Shown here: in pieces, positions 22,582-33,079 of the stretch | Numbering within the stretch: position 1 is the first letter of the stretch | How the letters are laid out: the number at the start of each line of letters is the position of its first letter | Source: Chlorophyllum brunneum | Taxonomy: Eukaryota > Basidiomycota > Agaricomycetes > Agaricales > Agaricaceae | NCBI GenBank assembly: GCA_963576785.1 | Contig: OY756148.1 | Location: 682,001 to 746,000, forward strand | DNA length: 64,000 nt | Reading direction: 5' to 3' | The notes under the pieces: model-generated | What the model saw: only the letters and a program-made list of their open reading frames with translations | Database searches by the model: none | What the model was told of the DNA's origin: nothing | Translations under genes and position numbers: made by a program

Positions 22582-24595
22582 TTAGAAGCCGCCCATGCCT
22601 CCCATACCGCCCATCCCAGGCATGCCACCGGCGGCGGGTTTATCTTCCTCAGGGGCATCAACTACGCAAGCTTCGCTAGTTGTCAAGAGGGAAGCGACAC
22701 CGCTGGCATCGACGAGGGCAGTACGGACGACCTTCAGAGGATCAACGATGCCAGATTTGATCATATCGGTGTATTCGCCCTTGGAAGCATCATAACCCCA
22801 AGCAAACTTCTCAGGTGCACCATATTGACCGAGGAGGGTGCCGACAATGACGCTCGACTCCTCGCCGGCGTTGTTGAGGATGGCACGGGCGGGGTTGGTG
22901 ATAGCGCGACGGATGATGGCAACGCCGAGTTCTTGGTCGAAATTGGTTGTGGGGATAGGCTTGGCCTCTGAGGAAACAGGGGAGCTGGCGGATCCTGCAC
23001 CACTGCCAGGCGAAGAAGTGGCGAGTTGGAGGGAAGCCTTGAGGAGTGCAACACCACCACCAGGAAGGATACCTTCCTCAACGGCAGCACGGGTAGCATT
23101 CAGAGCATCATCGTACCTGTCCTTCTTCTCACTCACTTCGACCTCGGAGGAACCACCAACCTTGATGACGGCGACGCCACCAGAGAGCTTGGCCAGACGT
23201 TCTTGCAGCTTGGTCCTGTCGTACTCGGAAGTGGTAGAGTCACCGATGAGGGAGCGGATTTGTTCGCAGCGGGCTTGGATGGCATCCTTGGATCCCTCGC
23301 CATTGAGGAAAATGGTGTCTTCCTTGGTGATGGTAATGGAACCGGTGGAGCCCAACAGGTCAGGAGTAGCACGCTCGAGCTTAATGTCAAGATCGTCGGT
23401 GAAGACAGTACCGCCGGTCAAGATAGCGAGGTCCCCAAGGATGGACTTGCGGTTGTCACCGAAGCCAGGTGCCTTAACAGCAGCGACCTGGAGTTGACCT
23501 CGGAGCTTGTTGAGGATACAGGCAGCGAGAGCTTCACCATCAATGTCCTCAGCAATAATGACGAGGGGACGGCGAGCCTGAGCAGCAGCCTCAAGGGAGG
23601 GGAGAATGTCTTGGAGAACAGAAATCTTCTTCTCGCTGAGGAGGATGAGGGGCTTCTCGAACTCGACCTTCTGAGTCTTGACATCGGTGATGAAGTAGGG
23701 GGAGATGAAGCCACGGTCGAAGCGCATACCCTCTGTGATTTCAATCTCGTCCTCAATAGTGCGACCCTCCTTCACAGTGATGACACCCTCTTTGCCGACC
23801 TTCTCCATAGCTTGGGCAATAAGGTTACCGACGTGGATATCGCCATTAGCCGAGATGGTGGCGACTTGGGCAATCTCAGCAGTAGTGGTGATGGTCTTTG
23901 TGTTTTGAGAAAGGAACTCAACAACACGATCGACTGCGGCCTGTGAACCACGACGGAGATCCATAGGGTTACAGCCAGCGGCGACATTCTTCACACCCTC
24001 GGAATAAATCGCACGGGCCAAAACGGTAGCAGTTGTTGTACCGTCGCCAGCCATTTCGTTTGTCTTGGAGGCTACATCTTGCACAAGACTGGAGTGGCAT
24101 TAGTAGAGACTCCTACGTTTATAATAGGACCTACCGAGCACCGAGGTTCTCAAACTTGTCCTTGAGAGTGATCGCCTTGGCCACCGTAACACCATCTGAA
24201 AAAAAGAAAGGTTAGCATGTGTATCCCGAGGACGCGTATGGGCAAGCTCCGTAACCGCCCCCACCCGTATGGAGCGAGACACCCCGAGCATAGAAAAAGA
24301 CGGAAAATAAACGTACCCTTTGTGATTTTGGGCCCACCGAACGACTGCTCGATGATGACGTTACGACCTAACCGGAGCTTGAGTAAATACAGGAAGAGGC
24401 CTCGGAACGACACAACATACCTTTGGGTCCAAGCGTAACGCTGACGGCGTTGGCGAGGACATCGACGCCCTTGAGAATGCCGGCTCTGCCCTCGTTGGAG
24501 AACTTAATTTCCTTGTGGGCAGCACGGGTGAGCGAGGGCTTGGCAGCCTTTGCAGCAGCGCGGAGAGAGCGAGAGGAGGAGGAGAGACGGTGCAT
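22582..24595 (-). CDS. HSP60: Mitochondrial chaperonin HSP60
   Basis: This is the GroEL-type group I chaperonin, which folds imported proteins in the mitochondrial matrix with HSP10 and ATP. The N-terminus [20 protein letters not shown] is rich in Arg, Ser and Ala with no acids, a typical matrix presequence. Four exons are seen; the first three are short (ending at VTLGPK|G, PKITK|D and NLGA(R)). The body carries [19 protein letters not shown] (the nucleotide loop), [35 protein letters not shown] and the C-terminal [15 protein letters not shown] tail. Length is normal at about 580 residues. Residues near 440 include an Ala/Ser/Gly-rich insertion before [16 protein letters not shown] partial pseudogene copy lies 4.4 kb to the left in the same orientation. 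Confidence 0.96.
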
Positions 24596-24845
24596 GGTGG
24601 TCGAGGGCAAGGTGGGCAGAACAACACTCTCAAACTTTAAACCAAAATTTTCGGAAACCTCTAGAAGGTCACGTGGCCGTGCTCCAGCGACCCTGCCACG
24701 TCTCCCTCGCTGCTCCTGACGACGACACATACGAGCTCCCACCCCCGGCCTCGCGCAACACAATGAGGCCGGCGTACGTGCTAAGACTTCTGCTTGACCT
24801 CCTGCCGACACACCCCTATACTTTCACTTATCCGTCATCAATGTC

Positions 24846-24917
24846 TCCGATATGGTGTAACGGCTAACATTGCCGCCTTTCACGCGGCAGCTCGGGGTTC
24901 GATTCCCCGTGTCGGAA
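24846..24917 (+). tRNA. tRNA-Glu (anticodon UUC)
   Basis: The 72-nt cloverleaf folds by eye. The acceptor stem TCCGATA pairs with TGTCGGA (one G-U pair) and has discriminator A. The anticodon stem GCCGC/GCGGC encloses the loop CTTTCAC, giving anticodon TTC. The T arm is CGGGG TTCGATT CCCCG. The D arm carries GGTGTAACGGCTAA, typical of eukaryotic tRNA-Glu. A/B-box positions are normal, and a T-rich run (cgttttcttttttg) follows about 5-20 nt downstream as a Pol III terminator. No intron. Confidence 0.95.
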
Positions 24918-25381
24918 TATTTCGTTTTCTTTTTTGTCGAATAATCCACTCTTGGCAGGGGTAGGCGCCCAGTTTCAACCACGTTGTCTGGCTCATACGT
25001 AATCCAGGCAAGTTATTCCGCTCAGTCATGGGCCGATAATCACCCCGCCGAGTTCCCAAATACGGCGCCCCATTCCATACGTGGTAAGCGTTATTTCATA
25101 GCACTACTGCGCATCAGGAACAAATAATCTCCATCGATCAGGGCCTCGTATTTATAGGTCACTGCCCATTTACTACCGTGTGAGGACACAAACAGAGAAG
25201 CACCCAAACACCGGGTGGAATATGGCAACTGTATGATGCGCAATTTCTGGGCATCGCCGGCAAACTCGTATTCAGTTTCTCTCGTGTCTAAACTTGCATT
25301 CTCGCACGCCTTCTCCACCTTTAAAAGTGCAGACACTCCAACCATCCTCTTTACTTTGCATCTTTCGCCTTTGTTGCTATA

Positions 25382-26414
25382 ATGCTCTTCACTGCTGCTC
25401 TCGTTCCATTGTCCTTGTTGGGCCTTGCCCTCGCTCAAAATAATGGTACCAATTCAACTAATGTCGTACGTCCTCTGTTGCATTCCTCCTCAGCGTCGTG
25501 AAAGTCATTACCATCGACTTGTCGTTCAGGTCACGATCCAAGTCGGTGCAACTCAAGATACCCCCAACGGTGGAATCTTCCAGTTCATCCCCAACAACGT
25601 CACCGCACACAACGGTACCGTTATTAACTTCCAGTTCACGGGAATGTAAGGAGATCCCCCCCAACCTCCCTGTTCCGCTCGCTCAATTGCCTCGTGCCCA
25701 GGCCCGGCAACCACTCCATCACACAGTCGAATTTCTCCAGCCCATGCATCGCCATGGACGGAGGCTTCGATTCTGGTTGGGTCTCCCTCCCCACAGCCGG
25801 TTTGAGTCCTATCCCGGAATGGAATCTCACCATCACAGACGACACGAAGCGTACGTTCGCTTCTCTTCTTCGAAGCCCTACAATGAACCAAGGCTGACAC
25901 CATTTTTTTTTCAAGCTATCTGGTTCTTCTGCAAGCAGCTGATCCCTGGTCCCCACTGCGCCGCAGGTAAGTCCGACCCACTATGAAATCTTAGTCCAAG
26001 CCGAATCCAGGAATAACCTGACTGACAACGACCACCACTTTGTTTCTAACAGGAATGGTTGGTGCCATCAACGCTCCCACAAGCGGAGCTAACACGTTCG
26101 CCAACTATAAACAAGCAGCTGGTAAAGTGACACTGGTCCCTGTATGTTTCCATCTCATCTTGGCGTTTTGACTTCTTTTTGACAAAAAAAAACGATCCTA
26201 ACAGCAAATCGAAAACGGAATTGTGGGAATTGGCGCGTCTGCTTCCATACGTCCCAGCCCAGTTCCCAGTGGTGCTTCCGATCTCCCGGATCCCAGCATC
26301 ACAGGTCCAGTTTCAGCTCCCGCTCCCACTAGCACTTCTGGTGCAACTGCGCTATCTATGAATTCTGGCATCATTGCTCTGGTGGCCGGCATGACAGGCA
26401 TGCTTCTTGCTTAG
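25382..26414 (+). CDS. Secreted GPI-anchored cupredoxin (blue-copper-like) protein
   Basis: A short spliced gene of about six exons. MLFTAALVPLSLLGLALAQN is a clear signal peptide. The mature part opens VTIQVGATQ...NGGIFQFIPNNVTAH and then gives PGNHSITQ, IWFFCKQLIPGPHCAAGM. This supplies the copper ligands His, Cys, His and Met in plastocyanin order (H..C-x7-H-x4-M). A Ser/Pro/Thr-rich spacer (PSPVPSGASDLPDP) follows, then a hydrophobic end (MNSGIIALVAGMTGMLLA) as expected for GPI attachment. Members of this fungal family are cell-surface proteins of mostly unknown role, some linked to fruiting or host contact. The stop is at 26412-26414. The exon carrying GM VGAINAPTSG begins after 26050. 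An N-glycosylation sequon (NGT/NST) lies just after the signal peptide. Confidence 0.85.
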
Positions 26415-27899
26415 TTACAGCCCAGAACCCAAAGAACCGGTTCATGCCTCGTCTCTTTCCTCTCTTCTATTTTTCACATGACGTTTTTACACCCGTAGAC
26501 ATTTGCCGTTTTGTGACACTTCTCAGCTTCATTCTTCGTGTGCCGAGAATCTTTTTTCTCATACCGTGCTGTCCGTGACTGCGGATACAGAACTTTTTCT
26601 GTCTGTTTCTTCTCATGTGCAATGTGGAAGGTGGCGGGATTTGGCGTGGTGACCATGAGTTCTTTCCTTTCCCATACAACGTAGTATTTTTGGATACCCA
26701 TTAAGCTTGAGTCGCTTGTTTATAATTTGTATGTATCAATCCTACTAAGCTTGATGATTCAGTTATCTCTTCGCCTCGAACTTCTAATTTGGGAACAGTA
26801 TGACATGCCGACATAGGCATCCATCATTCCTCGCGAGGCAGCTTCCTCGGTCAACTCGGTTAGAGGAAGTAACAAGTGGCGTGTTGATCATGAGGCTCTG
26901 CCAGTCACTTCGTCTATTACTACGGATATATCCATTCGGAATCTACCAGACGCTGAACACTCAAAATCATGCCATACTTGTGTCATTCATAAACCACTGC
27001 GTTTTTATTCGGGGTACTCGTTGAGTATAGACGGAATTAAGGCATTAACAGGTAAGCGGACATCTATGCCCTAGATGTGACGGCAAAAGATTCTGTAACA
27101 TGCAGGAAAGCCCAAGCTCAGGCATACCTACGGAGAGTGCTTTCGGGGTATACCATCGAGGACGAATCAATGATACCCGAGTAGCTAATTCAGGACTTCG
27201 GGACTTACAACCGGTGGTACGAAAGTCGGGTGTCCTCTTACACATGAATGCCCAAATACCAAGATCTGGACTGCCAAAGACGATGCCACTGGTCGATTTA
27301 CCAGATACATACATCATAAACTGTTTTTCTTTTTGCCTGGAGCGGGTTTGAAACATACAGGTCCAGCGAGTAAGGTAAGAATAGTTCTCAGGGGTTCCGG
27401 GAGTAGGCGGGAGCCTTGCCAACGGTCCGTAGTGTGCCAAATACCTGATTCATCATGCTACCCGCGCCGTTGGCCAAGACGATATCGGCCTGGTGGTTAT
27501 CTTTAACTGTTCGGAAACAACAAGCCGTGCTTCGTGCACCTTAAACACCAGGTTTCGTGACGATGACTCGGAACAGAACTACATCTAATCGTAGTGGTGA
27601 AGGACAGATGTGAACCTCCCAAATCATTCAACGAGTCACCGGTCAGGCGGGATCACCCCATTCACGGGGATATATGACCGCACAGGCTGGAAAAACACAG
27701 CCTGTTCATCGGGTTCCATCGCACAAACTAGATATTTGATCTGGAGACCTAAGTCCCACAGCCGAGGAAAGATGTGGCAACCCGAACGCAATGATCCAAC
27801 ACGCCAACTGATGCACCATAGGTGGCTGAACTAGAGGTTAGGTGATCGGCTCGTACTCGTCTTTTGATGCTTCATAGTCGTGGATGACAATGATTAAAG
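26415..27899. other. Gene-poor relic region
   Basis: Beyond the cupredoxin 3' end no intact gene is visible. At about 27250-27300 the minus strand reads SGIVFGSPDLGIW with the word cagatcttggta, which also begins the second exon of BiP. This may be a relic of the BiP nucleotide-binding start, but the match is short and could be chance. Confidence 0.3.
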
Positions 27900-28260
27900 T
27901 CGCATGACGTAGCCGACGGTCATGGAGCGACAGCGCCTCCTGTTCAAAGGTTTGCGGACTAAAGCGTCTCCCAGGTCTCCAATCACCCCAGTACCCATCT
28001 TCCGGAGTCCACGTGGCGTAGAGTTTGCGAGTGGGAAGTCTTCGCCATAGCGTAGCACTGCCAAATTCCCGCAGTGGTAAACTCAGGGTAGATATATCCT
28101 ATGTGATATGTGAACAGGTACCAGGAACACGTTGAGAGAGTGACGTAAGAGGGTTCGTGAATGAAGTATCCGTAGGCAAGGCGTTGAGGGTATGTCAGCG
28201 GTTCTGGTCAGTGTATGCACGACAAACTTTGTCCATAGCACCACCACCCGTAGTGAGATC
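27900..28260 (-). pseudogene. Possible decayed BiP/HSP70 fragment
   Basis: On the minus strand a weak, frame-broken resemblance to BiP is seen. ggtggtggtgctatg may correspond to the DLGGGTFD region, ggcgaagacttcc to GGEDFD, and cggaagatgggtactggggtgattg to the [10 protein letters not shown] region. Their order is the same as in the parent gene at 36.6-36.9 kb. Identity is low and I judged it by eye only. Confidence 0.35.
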
Positions 28261-29019
28261 TGAGATCTGAGAGGTCGAAGAAGTTGCGTCACAATCGTTG
28301 ATGAACGAGGTCATTGAAACTCAGCTCCACCGGAACCAACTCTAACTGAGAACGACGTCACACCTGGTGGAAAATAACGACTATACGGCTCGGCGCTCTG
28401 GTAAACTTCAACACTGCTTAGACGGTCGGAGGAATGTAGGGTCAACCCACACTACGATAATAGTTCGTCAGTGCGATTAGTATCGTTACCCAGTCGAAAG
28501 GCACAGTTCGTATTTTAGAACAAGCCAAATCGGGGAGCCCGGTCCTTCCTAGATTTCTTGATAAATCATTGTATCTTCCGATGCTCCTCGACCCACCCCC
28601 CTATCATGGTCGTAGTGGCGTGGAGATGGGGCGGAGGTGTTTACCAGTTACATCTTTGGATATTCAGGTGATTCCCCGCAGTGGCGGCGTGTTTCCCAGA
28701 ACTATGTAAACGATCATCATACAGAAGCTGATGCCTGGGACGTGCTGGGATTACACCAACGTAACTGGCAGTGGAGTGTCCGTGTCACTCCAGCCCATAC
28801 CCAAATCCTTGGTAAGCGCTGTGTGTAGCCGTCACCCTTTTCCTCTCAGCGCCAGTTTTGCCGTGAAAGTTTGTCTACGAACGGGCGTGATTCTTCATTG
28901 TTCTATAACCTGCGTTCAGTAGGGATTGTTCATCAACAATGCCAACAATACTACTCTTCACGATATAAAATTCACAGCACATAACCCCCAGCTTACCATG
29001 ACCAAACGAATTATATCAG

Positions 29020-29235
29020 GTCCTCGGGCAAAGTGGTTGATCAGTGGGGTCTGACACATGAGGACTATCCCAACGGCCTTCGGCTGACATATTTCAATGG
29101 ATACTTTCAGTGTGCGTAAACAACCTCTGCATCTTACGGTGCCTTTTTTGACACAGGAACACTGGGATCCAGTGGCTCCGATCATGATACTAGTATACGA
29201 GACCCTGCATATGATGCCTCAAGAAGTGTTACTTC
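29020..29235 (+). pseudogene. 5' fragment of a DUF6533-type gene, start codon lost
   Basis: The plus strand codes VDQWGLTHEDYPNGLRLTYF NGYFQ, then after an intron-like gap PIMILVYETLHMMPQEV. These are the first two exons of the family at 15.8, 41.1 and 46.2 kb. The ATG is replaced by GTT at the matching place, and everything after the second exon is missing. It abuts the NAA30 fragment tail-to-tail. Confidence 0.75.
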
Positions 29236-29530
29236 AAAATACACTCCCGGACCTCAGGTCGCGGGAATTCACTGGTTTGTTGGATGGGCCTGGGATAAGG
29301 ATAGGTATAGCGATAAGCGAGAATGACTGAAAAAGAGGTGCGGCTTGTGATGGTGGTTTGATGTAGGCAGATGCAGCACCCGACCAGAAGATGCCGATAG
29401 AAACGCACTCACAACGGAAGGTATAGATGACACATGGTTCACTGAGTTCATTATGGACCAAGGCCATGATATGGGAGATCCGACTATCAGGGTTAAGTTA
29501 TCTGTTGGAAGGCCATGGCAACGGGCGCTG
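29236..29530 (-). pseudogene. 5' fragment of NAA30
   Basis: The minus strand reads LVHNELSEPCVIYTFRCECV, matching [20 protein letters not shown] in exon 1 of the intact NAA30 at 38.2 kb. Similarity continues through the following intron region (FWSGAASAYIKPPSQAAPLF against [20 protein letters not shown]) and upstream past the start codon. The acetyltransferase core is absent. Confidence 0.75.
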
Positions 29531-29754
29531 GACGTAAAAGCTCAACGAGCACCGAGACGCGTGCCAGGCTCACTCTCGCATGAGCAAAACGTCGTCAGAC
29601 GTTTTGAAACTCAGATATTACTCGCGGTAAAGCGAAGGAAGAGGTATACGTGAAAAACACTCATGTTGTCATCTGATATATTCCCGAATACAGAGAATGG
29701 TAAGATAGCGACGTTTCTTCCGATAGCAAATGGGTCTATATTTTTTTGTTACGC

Positions 29755-31799
29755 TCAAAGGGTGTATTTGAAATCTGGATGTTTGTCTCCAAGTCCAAGC
29801 CAGGCTTGCTTGTTAGCCTCCTCTTCGTGTGAGAAGCTGGACTCAAAGTCTGCTTTATTATTCTCATAATATGGGGCAAGCATCTTCTGGCGCTTGACCG
29901 GGTCTTGTTTCTGTTTGTTCCACCGGGAGAGCAAGAGGCCATTGACAACTGACGTAAATCCAATCAACAACATACTAAAATGGAATGAGTATCCATAGTG
30001 TGACGGGAAAGGTCAGAGATGCTCACAATGCCAAGTTCATAATGATAGTGCCAGTATATTTAGGTGCCGCTGAGGTGGGATACATCCAGGTACTAAGAAT
30101 ACCACCCTGTACACGTATGTGAGCCTTGAATTGAGTAATTGGAGTGCTGAACCAGGTTGAACTAAGTATGGGTTTCTTACGGAATTGACGAAGACAGCGC
30201 CGAGACCTATAACCGTCGCTCGACGGTAATGAGGTTCCGAGTTATTCGATACCCAAGCCGACGAAAGGGGAGCAACTGAAAAACTGCCGGCCGCCATGAG
30301 GAACAGGGAACCGTAAAGGGCGTAAGTACGATCCGTGCCTAAAGCGATCATTATTATTATTTGTGCGGCCAGTGAAAGCCCAAAGTCTTACAGAGGTGTA
30401 TAATATATCCAATGGTCGACAAGATGGCACCACAGGCGATGGGGACCGCACGTGAATTGAACTTGTCGGACATATAGGACGAAAAAAGCGCAGCTATAAG
30501 AGGACGTGCTCAGCGACCTCACGTCGGAGATCAAACATTCAAAATTCGTACCAACGAACGCACAGGCGAAGGGCCCCACAGCAAGGAGCTGCGACTTGAT
30601 GGGAGAAAATCCTAGAGAATTGACAATGGTAGGCATGAAAATGGTAAGTCCATAAGTCGTTGTGCCATGGAAGAAGAAAAGGAGCATCAAGATGACCACA
30701 TGCGGCGAGAGAAGTGCGCGTCCGACTTCCTTAGCTTGGAAGGCGTCCCCGTTCAGAATTGCAGGACGATCCCTGTCAAGGTGGGTTTTGACGGCCCTAA
30801 ATATGGAGTCAAGCTATTGAAATCAATCGATGAACACCCACTTACTCCCTCTCCTCCTCAGTAAGGAATTTCGATTGCGCAAGTGATGGTGGAACGAGGA
30901 AGAATCCGCATACGCCTACTCCAAAGCTCAGGAGACCCTCCTATAGTTTGATAATCAGGGTAACCGATACTGAGAATCCGTGAAGTTAACCTACCAGGAT
31001 AAAAATCCATGCCCAACCACGTTTTCTCCCAAGACCATCCATCATCGAAATAGCTGCAGCCAAAAGTCCAGAAAATGCACCACTAAACTATCTTGAGATC
31101 AAATCTCCCATCACACAAAAGCACGGCATGGTCAACCTTACCGATGCGGCGGCGAAAATAGTGGCAATCCTATGGTACACCTGCTAAGATCTAAAGGAAG
31201 CAGAAAGAAAAAGATAATATACCTCATCCCGAGTTCTCGACGAGTGTAGAAACCGGAGAGGTAGAGAATGATACCGGGAACCATGGGACCCTCAACCAGA
31301 CCAAGGAAGAAACGGGCAGCTAGGAGTTGATTGAAACCAGTGACCAAGCCTACGGAAATTGTGAGGCGGCTTCAACTTCTAACAAGTCCCGTGCGTACCC
31401 TGGAGGCAAGTGATGATGCCCCACGTCGTTAACATAGCTGGCAAGAGCCAACATGGACCAACTACTTTGAGGAGTAAGTTGGAAGGGACTTCTGAGAGGA
31501 TATACGGAACAAAAAGTGCTGTAAGGCATATTTTGTACTGCTTCTCTGTGAGACCCAGATCATGCTCAAGTCCCGCAACACGAACGTTGCCTAGAATCGA
31601 AGTGAGTAAGGCATAACAAAACGATCAGCGGGCTACGATACCAATATTAGCACGATCCTATGGACTGCGTTAGCCGATTTACTGATAGTCCTTTGCAGAA
31701 AATACGTACGAGGAAAGACAAGAAGAAAAATATTGTCACCAAAGGAAGAAGATTACGATCCAACTTCCTCAAAATCCGCGAATCGAGTTCTAGTTCCAT
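29755..31799 (-). CDS. MFS transporter, anion:cation symporter (Dal5/Tna1-like), paralogue 1
   Basis: A twelve-helix major facilitator of the fungal allantoate/nicotinate permease group, expected in the plasma membrane and moving small organic anions with protons. Motifs: LDRNLLPLVTIFFFLSFL, then DRANIGNVRVAGL split over a 16-nt exon (31642-31657). Then QLLAARFFLGLVEGPMVPGI, YLSGFYTRRELGMR, GRKRGWAWIFILEGL, IVNSLGFSPIKSQLLAVGPF, YMSDKFNSRAVPIA, SSAWVSNNSEPHYRRATVIG and GLGDKHPDFKYTL at the C-terminus. About ten exons; the joins around the small exon and AA(L)FSSYMSDK were checked. The start is uncertain: 31799 is the ATG closest to the conserved region, and the same frame stays open upstream, so the cytosolic N-terminus may be longer. 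The gene is divergent from its paralogue at 33080. The substrate is unknown. Confidence 0.8.
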
Positions 31800-33079
31800 A
31801 GGTGATGTCGCAGGGGTCGTGGAGGGAACTGAGGTAGCCGTCTTGTGTTCGGCAGTGGTAACTGAGAAGGAAATGGCGATGGGTACAGAGGGACGAGGGT
31901 TCCAAATACGTGTTCCAACGTAGCATTTATAGTCAACCAACACCATCTCGAGATCGGGCATGTACCCAAACAGATAGAGAGCTGGCCCACGACTGATAGG
32001 GTGATAAAAAGCCCCCCTGGTGTGCGGAGGAGCAGCGGATGTAAACAAGAAGCCTTCATACTAGATTGGAGGGCGTCTGAGCGCTCAGAGCGAGGCAGAA
32101 CTGGATCCCTTCCGCGGGCTCAGAGCAACCAAACCATTGATTGGTGCTACTGGTGCTGCAACAGTCGGGTGGGCGCCTGCCAAGACATTCCGTAGATACG
32201 GGGCGGGACCGGACAGAGGATTGAACGGCAACGGTCAGAAGGATAGATACCGAATGGGGCGAATGGGAATTGATGACCACTCTTCTTAGCGCCGATGAGC
32301 CAGACAGGTTTCCGTTTTCCTTCAGTGCTTCCAGATCGAACGCAAGGGGCCCACCGCCACGAATTGGTAACGATTTAGTAACGACCTACATACTCTCGGG
32401 GCACGTCAGATTCCCTTAACTCGTGGATGTGATTGCGATACGCAAAATGGGAGGGTTTATCAACGGAACGAAAAATGTCAGTCCGACATCTATTCTGGGA
32501 GTGTTCTCCAATGCTCGATTCTGATCCATTTCGCCCAGGCGTCCCATGAGGTCTCCTACGCTGCCACCAATCGGAGAGTTCATGATTATCTCGGGATTGT
32601 TTGTGAAATTTATGCCATCCGGGTTTTGGTCGAATTACCAGCGTGGTTGCTGGTCAGCAGAGCGAGCACATGGCAGTTTAAAGATGACAGCAAGAGTGAT
32701 TACTTCAGGGTTGATTTACATAAAGATCGTGCGAACATATTCTGTATCGTGCTAACGACCGCCTACAATAATCGAGGCACCCGATTTCCCGGAACTACAA
32801 GTAAACATGTTGTGCCGGGGTCGCATTTTATAAGCATCTCCCTAGCTGAGTGGAGGACATAATGCTCACGCCACATTATACCACCCGTACCCCCAGACAA
32901 AACCTATTTTTACCCTCGCTACTCGCACCTACGGCCAAGGCCAATTTCGGTGATATCCTGGGCCGGTCTATCTTCCTATCGTCTTGTTGTGGAGAAAAGC
33001 TCATAGACGAAGTTCCCACACCAACCTACTTGCCTTTTTACTAGCACCCTCAAGCACACTACGCCCAGAGGACTCGAAT
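31800..33079. promoter_or_regulatory. Divergent intergenic region between the MFS paralogues
   Basis: About 1.28 kb lies between two head-to-head transporter genes, so it must contain both promoters. No repeat, RNA gene or strong open frame stands out. Part near 31800-31960 may be coding if paralogue 1 starts further upstream. Co-regulation is inferred from geometry only. Confidence 0.4.

Noticed and set aside
23026..23946. 306-codon plus-strand open frame
   Set aside because: It lies antisense to the HSP60 coding exon. Long shadow frames are common opposite highly biased codons.
27045..27440. 131-codon minus-strand frame
   Set aside because: Composition is not coding-like and no family was recognised. 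A 12-nt match to BiP exon 2 is too short to claim.
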